A DNA stretch of 64,000 nt from Erythrocercus mccallii (taxonomy: Eukaryota; Chordata; Aves; Passeriformes; Dicruridae): NCBI GenBank assembly GCA_013397435.1, contig VZRG01000733.1, positions 270,996 through 334,995 of the forward strand. The letters are read 5' to 3'. The notes beneath the pieces are model-generated. The model was not told the origin of the DNA. It saw nothing but the letters and a program-made list of their open reading frames with translations, and ran no database searches. A program made the translations under genes and the position numbers. Positions 38,601 through 44,900 of the stretch are shown here, piece after piece. How positions within the stretch are numbered: position 1 is the stretch's first letter; each line of letters starts with the position of its first letter.

Positions 38601-40281
38601 GAAAAAACCCCACTCCTTAAGAGGGTGGTGCAGCACTATAATAGGTCACTCAGGAAGGAGATGGATGCTTCCAAAGCTTGCTTAGACAAAGGTAGAGCTG
38701 AGCTGATCTAGTGTTGACAACAGTGGTGCTATCTGTCCTCTCATCCTGTTGGCATGAGGCTGCAGTATGTGACCTGCTGAGGCCACTTCCAAATACCATT
38801 TCTGTGGTCCTATAAAAGAATGTCCACACGATATTTTACTCCTACAACCAAAGTACCTTCATTATGTGCTTGGCTTATTCCCAGCTCTGCTGATTCAGGA
38901 CAGCAGAAGGATAAAGTCAGTACATGGTATTTACCAAAAGCATACAGTTTAAGCAGGCTCTTATTCTGAAGAATTATGAACCAGTGTTTCACGCAACGCA
39001 GAAGCTGAGAGCTCAGAAAGTGCAAGACAGCCACTTTCTACAGCAGTAAGACCATGGATCATAAAACCGATTGGTCTTGAACTTTCTCATTCGAGTATTA
39101 AAGCATAGTCTGCCGTAATTTCCATCACAGCAGCAGGAAACAACTTCAAAAGATGCCCCAAAGGAGCAAAGATGATTTTTCATCAGAGGAGATTTACATT
39201 AATGCTCCCCACCAACATCCTTGCAAATTAGTTATTTGGTTATGTGAACTTTGCTCGTCACTTCTGCAGGCATGAATGTAAGTTTAAGCCTCACTTGACA
39301 CTCTGGGGCCTGGAAGCCCCTACACTTCAGGTTCCTGCAGCCAGGAAGACACAGCAAGGAAAGTGTTACTTTGATATCTGCTCCAGCCACCAGCTGCTCG
39401 CTCCTGCCAAGAATCACACACACACCCCTCGGCATGACCTGTCACTGCCATGCTTACTTGTTGCAGCTTTCCTGCAGGGATTTGAAAGGGCCCAATAGAT
39501 AACTGGCCGAAGTTTCCTACTTCCCCGACGTGGCCGTCACTCACAGGATGAGCTGACAGTTCGCCTTCCCTCGGAGGGATCGTGGTCCCTTCCCAGCCAG
39601 GCCAAAGCTGAGCCGGGCAAGCACCAGTGCCATTCCCCTGGGTCCTCTGTCTCACAATTTCCTTTTCAAGAAGCAACGGCCATAAACTAAAACACGAGAA
39701 GTTAACACCTCAACAGGAAGAGGAACTTTACACTGAGGGTAGCAGAGCAGTAGAACGGGCTGCCAGAGGGTCACGGACTCTCCCTCTCTGGAGACATTCA
39801 TTACGTGTTCCTGTGTCACCTACTCCCGGCGACCCTGCTCTGCCAGGGGTTTGGATCCATCTCGTGTGCCCATGGCATAATACTGCCCATACCAGATGAT
39901 CTCCAGAGGTCCTTTCCAACCCTAACCATTCTGTGAGCAACTTGAGCACAGCGGGAACTGTACCACGCTCCGAGTCCCCGCAGCCACGGCCCCCGCGCCG
40001 CCGGGGAGCCTCGGTATGGCACAGCGAGGCGGCTCCAAACCCTCCGGACAAACCCCACTACACAGCCCCCCCGGCAGAGGGACAACACCCAGGCCACGCC
40101 GCACCCGGGCGTCCTCAAGGGCCTCCCCCTCAGCGCCCCCCGGGCTCACCTTGCACTCGGGCTTCTCCTTGCCGGCCTCGCAGAAGTTGACGGGCGCCAG
40201 GCCCGGCAGGTAGAAGGCGGCGGCGGGCGCGGCGGTCGCCGCCAGCGCGGCAGCAATGAGGAGAAGCCGCCGCAGAGCCAT
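11606..40281 (-). CDS. TM9SF2: TM9SF2, transmembrane 9 superfamily member 2 (17 coding exons)
   Basis: Nonaspanin membrane protein of endosomes and Golgi. The family is linked to membrane-protein trafficking, and TM9SF2 to Golgi glycosylation including heparan sulfate synthesis. Seventeen exons join without a frame break into 650 residues; the human protein is 663, with a longer leader. A hydrophobic signal peptide covers residues 1-22, and the mature chain begins FYLPGLAPVNFC. A luminal domain spans about residues 23-288. Nine hydrophobic segments lie near 291-312, 350-378, 384-408, 419-444, 454-481, 508-534, 539-566, 579-602 and 611-645. The C terminus is KVD, a KXD/E-type COPI-binding, Golgi-retention signal described for this family. 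The exon count matches the human gene. The start codon is chosen because it opens the signal peptide and is the first in-frame ATG ahead of FYLPGL. Introns range from a few hundred bp to 5.6 kb, and the two longest carry retroelements. Identification comes from recalled similarity to human TM9SF2, nearly identical in the membrane half. Confidence 0.97.
11674..15672 (-). other. TM9SF2: TM9SF2 intron 16
   Basis: The last intron, 4 kb of AT-rich sequence. No exon, repeat family or RNA gene was recognised in it, although a 140-codon chance reading frame lies on the other strand at 14958-15380. Confidence 0.8.
15673..15844 (-). CDS. TM9SF2: TM9SF2 coding exon 16 (residues 572-629), TM8-TM9
   Basis: Encodes DYHWQWRSFLTSGFTAVYFL, IYAIHYFFSKLQITGTAST and ILYFGYTMIMVLIFFLFT. 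The acceptor is TTCTAG and the donor GTAAGT. The HWxWRSFLTSG motif is invariant in the family. Confidence 0.97.
16459..16570 (-). CDS. TM9SF2: TM9SF2 coding exon 15 (residues 534-571), TM7
   Basis: Encodes SHQMYYMFGFLFLVFIILVI then TCSEATILLCYFHLCAE. The acceptor is TTATAG and the donor GTAGGA. Contains the conserved TCSEATILLCYFHLCAEDY region. Confidence 0.97.
17596..17747 (-). CDS. TM9SF2: TM9SF2 coding exon 14 (residues 484-534), TM6
   Basis: Encodes AIEHPVRTNQIPRQIPEQ, then the membrane segment LPGIIMGGILPFGCIFIQLF and FILNSIW. The acceptor is TTAAAG, an unusual purine-rich one, and the donor is GTAAGT. Confidence 0.97.
19202..19361 (-). CDS. TM9SF2: TM9SF2 coding exon 13 (residues 430-483), TM4-TM5
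   Basis: Encodes IVFADFFIMNLILWGEGSSA, AIPFGTLVAILALWFCISVP and LTFIGAYFGFKKN. The acceptor is TTTTCAG and the donor GTAAGT. Essentially identical to human. Confidence 0.97.
20005..20062 (-). CDS. TM9SF2: TM9SF2 coding exon 12 (residues 411-430)
   Basis: A 58-nt exon reading FGGEKWKTNVLLTSFLCP with split codons at both ends. The acceptor is ATACAG and the donor GTAAGT. Starts membrane segment 4. Confidence 0.95.
22226..22345 (-). CDS. TM9SF2: TM9SF2 coding exon 11 (residues 371-411), TM2-TM3
   Basis: Encodes FACLGFLSPANRGALMTCAV and VLWVLLGTPAGYVAARFYK. The acceptor is TTCACAG and the donor GTGAGT. Covers the SPANRG loop and membrane segment 3. Confidence 0.97.
22596..22728 (-). CDS. TM9SF2: TM9SF2 coding exon 10 (residues 327-371), start of TM2
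   Basis: Reads EDAQEEFGWKLVHGDIFRPP, then RKGMLLSVFLGSGTQ and ILIMTFVTL. The acceptor is TTAACAG and the donor GTAAGT. The GWKLVHGDVFRPP-type motif is conserved across nonaspanins. Confidence 0.97.
22852..22960 (-). CDS. TM9SF2: TM9SF2 coding exon 9 (residues 290-326), TM1
   Basis: Encodes the first membrane segment, IMNSLVIVLFLSGMVAMIML, followed by the cytosolic RTLHKDIARYNQMDST. The acceptor is TTTTCAG and the donor GTAAGT. The exon ends in phase 0. Confidence 0.97.
23044..23123 (-). CDS. TM9SF2: TM9SF2 coding exon 8 (residues 264-290)
   Basis: Reads EEKTIRWASRWDYIL then ESMPHTHIQWF with a split Ser codon. The acceptor is TTTCAG and the donor GTAAGA. The RWASRWDYxLE...HIQWFSIMNS block before membrane segment 1 is a family hallmark. 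Confidence 0.96.
25005..25116 (-). CDS. TM9SF2: TM9SF2 coding exon 7 (residues 226-263)
   Basis: Reads YKHTHPDNPDCSGVPMDISN then KASGEVKIAYTYSVTFH. The acceptor is CCTGCAG and the donor GTGAGT. This is the end of the luminal domain, with the family's TYSVxF motif just before the first membrane region. Confidence 0.96.
25969..26093 (-). CDS. TM9SF2: TM9SF2 coding exon 6 (residues 185-226)
   Basis: Reads SEFHEKDTFYIFNHVDIKIY then YHVVENEALGARLVAAKLEPK, with a split Ser codon. It lies between a TTGCAG acceptor and a GTTAGT donor. This is the NHVDIxIxYH block diagnostic of the TM9SF family. Confidence 0.96.
27673..27802 (-). CDS. TM9SF2: TM9SF2 coding exon 5 (residues 141-184)
   Basis: Reads IVDNMPVTWCYDVEDGQRFC, then NPGFPIGCYI and DACVIN. 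Nearly identical to the human luminal segment. The acceptor is TTTACAG and the donor GTATGT. The exon ends in phase 0. Confidence 0.96.
29068..29768 (+). repeat. CR1 LINE, 5' part of a split copy
   Basis: Covers the end of the CR1 reverse-transcriptase frame (FNKAKCWVLHVD, HYRLGQLWL, AEKDLG) and the 3' UTR-like part (TGGCCTGTATCAGCAATAGT, GTTGACGTTGGATATTAG, AAATTTCTTCACAG, GGTAGAATTGGCAGTG). It breaks off at GTTAATGTT, where CR1 would continue GGACTCAATGATC. The continuation is found 1.07 kb further on. The frame contains stops, so it is a dead copy in intron 4. Confidence 0.9.
29769..30842 (+). mobile_element. solo LTR of an avian endogenous retrovirus, nested in CR1
   Basis: About 1,074 bp beginning TGTATCTGGTTTGTGTGGC and ending CAGGATCAATCCACCA, i.e. 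the usual TG...CA ends. It contains an AATAAA signal at 30661-30666, followed by a T/G-rich R-U5-like segment. Flanking hexamers AATGTT (29763-29768) and GACGTT (30843-30848) are a possible degraded 6-bp target duplication. A central block at about 30.1-30.45 kb is built of modules of about 45-50 bp, each with CCATGG. I recognise the family as one common in passerine genomes. No internal retroviral genes remain. Confidence 0.8.
30849..30907 (+). repeat. CR1 LINE, 3' end of the split copy
   Basis: TGGACTCAATGATCTTAGAG, then a tract to TTTTCCAACGC and CAATTCTGTG. This is exactly the CR1 terminus missing from the copy that stops at 29768. Confidence 0.88.
33403..33530 (-). CDS. TM9SF2: TM9SF2 coding exon 4 (residues 99-141)
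   Basis: Begins FTFNKKETCKSVCTKTY and ends LLNYQHHW with the Trp codon split. The acceptor is TTCTTAG and the donor GTAAGT. This is the luminal region, and the cysteines of the family are retained. Confidence 0.95.
34239..34332 (-). CDS. TM9SF2: TM9SF2 coding exon 3 (residues 67-98)
   Basis: Reads FDFCQAEGKKRPSENLGQVL then FGERIEPSPYR, matching the human FDFCQ...LGQVLFGERIEPSPYK block. The acceptor is TTCAG. The donor that keeps the frame is GTTTGT, which is weaker than consensus. The exon completes the Ala codon from exon 2 and ends in phase 0. Confidence 0.92.
35395..35462 (-). CDS. TM9SF2: TM9SF2 coding exon 2 (residues 45-67)
   Basis: Reads SGIELFVNRLDSVESVLPYEYT plus a split Ala codon. 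It is flanked by a TTTCAG acceptor and a GTAAGT donor. This is the conserved LPYEYY-like segment of the TM9SF luminal domain. The exon ends in phase 2. Confidence 0.95.
36424..36934 (+). mobile_element. solo LTR of an avian endogenous retrovirus (intron 1)
   Basis: About 511 bp, starting near TGTGATAACACACTG and ending TTAGTTGCCAGCTAGGGTTA then AACCACAACA. I recognise this start and end, with the AGTCAAGGACTTTCCAGTTT segment, as an avian ERVL-like LTR. The pentamer CAAAT occurs on both flanks (36419-36423 and 36935-36939), consistent with a 5-bp target duplication. An (ATT)n-like microsatellite and a CT-rich run sit inside. No internal retroviral genes are present, so only the LTR remains. 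Confidence 0.75.
36748..36784 (+). repeat. (ATT)n-like microsatellite inside the LTR
   Basis: AAAATTATTATTATTATTG, then TTACTATCATTAGTAGTATG. An imperfect trinucleotide run inside the intron-1 solo LTR. Confidence 0.7.
38617..38822 (+). repeat. old CR1 LINE 3' tail
   Basis: Degraded version of the CR1 tail: GTGGTGCAGCACTATAATAG, GGTCACTCAGGAAGGAG, GATGGATGCTTCC, CTGATCTAGTG, and a closing CCACTTCCAAATACC with TGTGGTCCTAT. Many substitutions suggest an old copy. It lies in intron 1. Confidence 0.65.
39680..39942 (+). repeat. CR1 LINE 3' tail with a short internal insertion
   Basis: Matches the CR1 terminal region: a GTAGAACGGGCTGCCAGAGG-like start, then CTCTCTGGAGACATTC, and GATGATCTCCAGAGGTCC to the CCATTCTGTGA end. 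Between GGTTTGGA and GATGATCTCC, where CR1 is normally continuous, there are about 35 extra bases. It lies in intron 1, reading against the gene. Confidence 0.88.
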
Positions 40282-40580
40282 GTCGGGCGGCGGGGCTGAG
40301 GGTCGCTGGGCGGCAGCGGGGTCGCGGCTGCGTCTCTCGCCCCCCGCGCCCGCCCTGACGCGGCCGCGCCGCTTCCGGCTCTCCGCTCGCGCGCGCGCGC
40401 GACACGTCGTCACCCGCCGCGCGCGGGGTCGCCTGACCGAGCGCCGACGGGGGGCGGGGCCGGCGCGCGCGTTCGCTTCCGGGGTGTCTCGCGCCCCCGT
40501 TGCCACGGCAGCGCGGCTCCGTCCCGGCGGGAGCACCGCGGCAGCGGCCGCGCCGGGAATGCCTGAGGAGGAGCCCCAGA
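39960..40580 (-). promoter_or_regulatory. TM9SF2: TM9SF2 CpG-island promoter
   Basis: Abrupt rise in C+G and CpG density around exon 1, against AT-rich flanks. There is no TATA box. On the gene strand two ETS-type CCGGAAG cores lie at about 40371-40380 and 40474-40483, with a GC box (GGGGCGGGGC) at 40451-40460. A (CG)n run is at about 40388-40401, next to ACACGTCGTCAC. The 5' UTR start cannot be fixed from sequence but should lie within roughly 40.3-40.5 kb. Confidence 0.85.
40150..40281 (-). CDS. TM9SF2: TM9SF2 coding exon 1 (residues 1-44)
   Basis: Encodes the signal peptide (MALRRLLLIAAALAATAAPA and two more alanines) and the start of the luminal domain, FYLPGLAPVNFC through PECK. It ends in phase 0 at a GTGAG donor. 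The exon is very GC-rich and sits in the promoter CpG island. The leader is shorter than the human one and differs in sequence, as expected for a signal peptide. Confidence 0.95.
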
Positions 40581-41094
40581 GGTCCAGGGAGGTGATCCTG
40601 CCCTTCTCTTCAGCCCAGGTGCTGTGTCCAGTTCTGGGCTCCTCAGTACGAGAGAGACGAGCTCCTGGAGTGGGTCCAGCGGAGGGTGACAAAAGATGAT
40701 CAAAGAACATCTCTCTTACCAGGACAGGCTAAGAGAGCTGGGCCTGTTCAACCTCGGGAAGAGACGGCTGAGACGGGACCTCATCACTGTCTATCAGTGT
40801 TGAAGGGAGGGTGCCAAAAGGATGGAGCCAGGCTCTGCTTGGGAGAGGTAACGGGCAGAGACTGATGCACGGGAAGTTCCACTGAACACGAGGGTGAACT
40901 TCTTTACTGTGCGAGTGACCGAGCCCCGGTACAGATTGCCCAGAGAGGCTGTGGAGTCTCCCTCACTGGAGAAGCGTCTGAGCACAATCCTGTGCCGTGT
41001 GCTCTGGGATGACTCTGCCTGCGCAGGGAGGTTGGACCAGATGTCCCACTGTGGTTCCTTCCAGCCTGTCCCACTCAGTGATCCTGTGAATGTC
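40575..41094 (+). repeat. CR1 LINE 3' fragment next to the TM9SF2 promoter
   Basis: Follows the usual CR1 3' order: a GTGATCCTGCCC start, then TGCTGTGTCCAGTTCTGGGC, a tract ending AGAGAGCTGGGCCTGTTCA, then CCCAGAGAGGCTGTGGAGTC and a terminal CAGTGATCCTGTGA. It is 5'-truncated and diverged. It begins at the upstream edge of the CpG island, so it may have contributed or displaced promoter-flanking sequence. Confidence 0.88.
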
Positions 41095-41228
41095 CACAGG
41101 TGATAGATAGGAATGGTGCTCAGCTGCCATTTGAGACCTCCGCACCTGGGCAGTCAATCCCAGCAAAGCCTGGGTCCACTGATCCTGGTCAGGCTGCACT
41201 GGCTTCATGCATGTCCTGCAGTCCTTGC

Positions 41229-41296
41229 TTTTTTAAAAATAAATTTTGTCTCTAAAAATAAATTCTATCTTTTTTAAAAATAAATTTTGTCTGGGT
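41229..41296 (+). repeat. short tandem repeat, three AT-rich units
   Basis: The string AAAAATAAATT occurs three times within 65 bp. It is preceded by a T run in the first and third units and followed by TTGTCT, CTATCT and TTGTCT respectively. Unit length is roughly 25-30 bp. Confidence 0.7.
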
Positions 41297-41895
41297 TTTT
41301 TTGTGGTTTTTCTTAATTCTCAAGGGTTTCACTGGGGGAAGGGAACTGCCATGCCCAGCCCCTCTTACCAACATCCTTGAATTCCCAATAGATTTCAGTT
41401 CGAGTTCCTAAGTGAGGAAGGGGTTATTAGAATACAATTTCAAAGCACTGAAACAAAACAGGAGCTTTATCTGGATGCAGCAGAATATGGCTGTCATTGG
41501 AAAAGGTGGGGGAGGAGAGTGGGGCTTTTTTTTTTACAAAAATATGAAAAATTTCATGCAAAATATAATCTCTTTAAAATAGAAAATCCAGTCTTTATTC
41601 CTCACTTCTCTTCCCATGGGCTCTTGTGGGGAGTTAATGACCAACACAGCTAGGCAGGGAGCAGTCAGCCCTGAAGGCTGGATGGTCAAGGGGGCAGGAT
41701 GGCCTCCAGACTCAGGTGTCATGTGACCATGGCATGATACTGCCCATACCAGAACCCAGAGCAAACAACGTCCCTGTCTGGTTTTGGTCTCTTTAATTCT
41801 CATGGGTTTTCAGTTTTTTAATTCTCATGGGTGGACAACACAGTTTTCAAACCAAATTCTCGGGGTGAGACATACTGCTGGCTGAGTGGAGCTGG

Positions 41896-41931
41896 GGAGG
41901 AGGCAGGCAGGCAGACAGACAGACACACAGA
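41896..41931 (+). repeat. (CAGG/CAGA)n microsatellite
   Basis: GGAGGCAGGCAGGCAGACAG followed by ACAGACACACAG, a short compound tetranucleotide repeat. Confidence 0.75.
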
Positions 41932-44900
41932 TGTTGGCTGTGGTGGCTGTCCATTGCAGCTGAGCATTCAGGACAATCCGTGTACCCACTCCCTCCACAC
42001 CACCGATGGCTGCTGTCATATAGCACTGATAAAAATCTACTGAAAAAAATCCCCACCAAAAAAACCCCACCCTATAAGAGGGGCAGACATAAAAAATCTA
42101 TTTGATAATGTAGGAGAGGATACTGCTCAGACTATCATTTTACCTTTCCCTACTTCCTAAACACTCCATCAGTTTGGGTTTGTGCAGCTTCAGAAACTCC
42201 AAACTACACCCTCTTATGAAAATCTATTTTTGTAAATGCTGCAGCATTTCCACTAATTGCCTTGGTTCTCACAACATCTTTTATTTAATTTCTGCTATTT
42301 ATTACAGGGCTCGGGGGACACACCTGTTGATCACACAATCCTACAGTAGCCAACCTGTCTAGGGCAGGGTGAAGCTTCAGGTGGATCAATTCACACAGCA
42401 TCTGACCAGATACAGGGTTCAGCATCTAAGCACCTAGATAACATAATATGGCCCTTAGGTAAGGTTATTTTTACAATTTTTTATGAATTTTCAACATTAC
42501 ACAAACCATTGTTCAAGTTTGAGATGAATGCATGTTCATTTATGGCATATACATTAGATATTTTTGAACTCTCCATATATTTAAAATATATGTTGTTCAT
42601 CTACCTTTCTCATTCCAATTCCTACTTGTCTCATCCTGTAAATATCCTAAGAGCACAGTTATAAGATCAAGCCTTATGACAAGCACAGCTGGAGAAGAAA
42701 TCCCAGTTCTCTCTTTTTATTTAAAATTACTCATGGTTAGGATAATCAGGTTGTAAATGACCCAAGTTCAGTTTCTTTTCTGTCACAAGGGAGTACAAAC
42801 GTATCTCCCATTTCCCAGGTTAATATTCCAAGCAAATTACTTTTGTGGGCCTAATTCCATTCCTTCACATGAGAGAATATTTAAAAGCCTTTGCCCATCT
42901 AATCTTCCTCTTCCTTGAGAACGCTCCGAAAGCTGCACCATGAGTAGGAGTTGCAGTGTGTGCATAAATGCTTTGTGATCTGCTTAGATCTCTCCTCTTG
43001 CTCTGCCTTTGTGACTGCAAAACCTGCTGACTCAGAGCTATTTTAAGGAGTCCTCTGTCAATTGGTCCAAACAGCATTTCTGTGAATGTGGTCCCATATG
43101 CTATGATGCTCCCTCCTCACTACTCTGCAAAGGTGATGTGGAAAAACAGTTTGTAGGCTCTGTTATTTTGGAGCAACTATAACCATAGGCTACAATCCCA
43201 GGAATGGCTAAAGTCCTTGAGATCCAGTCTGAAGCTGGGCAAAACCCATCCTCTCTAATGTAATGAGAAATTCAATGGGAACTTGCTTGATAATTTCTCT
43301 TCTTGAATTTCTCTGCTATGAGTTTTATGGCCATAGGTTACAGTTACAAGAGGTATGGTTTTAGTACTGGAAGAACAGGTATCATAGGTTTTATCATCAG
43401 AAATTTCAAGGTTATGCAAGAATGTGAAATAAAATGCAAGAAAAAATACTGTTCAGAGACTAATGAACCAACAGAAGACAATGCAAAAAGGGCATTCTGT
43501 TTTTTGTCCTGGTAAATTATTGTCATAAGAAAATACACAGATAAGCATATGGAGCAGTTGGAAACTTCTGGGGACATAAGTATCACTCCTTGAAAAGTGT
43601 TACCACTTTTTTTATCAGAAAGTGTTGTGAATAACATTTGCTATTCTTGTGGTTGTTCTCACATTTTGCTGCTCATGTCTGGGCTCCAAGGGGTGCCTTC
43701 TTCATCTGAGTATTCATAGTTCTCACAGTTTAGCTCTTAATTGCAGGAACAAAGTCCCCAAAGTCCCTCATATCCTACAGCTCAGTGTCTAATGCCTTCT
43801 CCTAGCATTCCCTCCTTCGCCTGAGTGCCTTAGCAGCCAACCTGTGAGGCTGTTCCACTTGGCTGTGGAACAGACAAACAATCCTTGCTGTGGCAAGCAC
43901 ACAGTTTTTTCCCCAGTACAGGTTACAATTCTGTTCCAATTTTAGTACCAGAAGGACAAAATAATGCTATGCTGCATAATGTTTTGAGTGCTAACTGGAT
44001 ACAACTAATGTCCATTTTGCTGCTAATTGTCATTTCAACTTCTTTTTTTGTTTAATTAACTTTAATATAAACTATCTGTTTGCAGCCTGGAACCCGAAGC
44101 TCCCCTAGCAACTAAAATACAGAGTTTTGTAAATAAGTGCATTCTTTTTCTCTCCTGAGCAACCGGCACAAACAATGACAAATTTCACATTTGTTGTTCA
44201 TATTCGGGGGAAATCCCCTGTTGTTAAGAAGCCCCTACACTGGTAGGTTGGCCATTTTTCTATAAAATGAGAAGTAATGGTGAAGACTTCATCAGGGCTT
44301 GGCGGCACGCAAGGCGTGCCTCTCCTTCAGGTCCAAGTAGAGCCACAGACTCTCAGAAAAACGCGTCTTTTCGTACAGAAGCCACCTCATTACCTAAGTA
44401 AACAAGGCAGTGTTCTGAGTAGTCACAAGGTGTGTAGAAACTCATCCGGTTGTGCCATTGCTGATTTTGTTTGGCTTTTATGACTTGCAAGTCTGGTTTT
44501 GTGGCACTTTTTTTTTTTTAAATCTTGGTTCAGGCATTAGATTCAGCACTTCCTGTGATTTTATGGCCAACTTCAAATTAATATTTAACATAAATCCTTT
44601 CAGGCTTTTGGTATGCTATGGAGGCCTATGTTGTTTTTCCCTCTGTTGCACAGGGCACTAGAAATATGCAATCAGTCCAATGCCTGACTCTCTAAGTTAA
44701 AAAGAGAAAAGACTAACTGAATAAAATAGGCAAAGAAGAGGTCTGTCAAGTAAAAACAGCTAATGAATTACATCTAAAAAGAAAACGCTGAGACAATTAC
44801 AGTATATTTAAAGCTAAATTCAGCTCAGCTGCCTCCTTTTCCTGAACAACGGGGCAGAGCCTTTGGAGAAATGAGTGTGCCAAGAGGGACGTGGTGATGC

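Larger units (their letters stand above)
35463..40149 (-). other. TM9SF2: TM9SF2 intron 1
   Basis: A 4.7-kb first intron. It contains a solo LTR at 36.42-36.93 kb, an old CR1 tail at 38.62-38.82 kb and another at 39.68-39.94 kb. Its promoter-proximal end is CpG-rich. No further coding exon was seen. Confidence 0.85.

Noticed and set aside
39922..40710. 262-codon open frame on the minus strand covering TM9SF2 exon 1
   Set aside because: It reads through the exon 1 donor and upstream GC-rich DNA. Only residues 1-44 from the ATG at 40281 belong to TM9SF2, and the rest has no homology.
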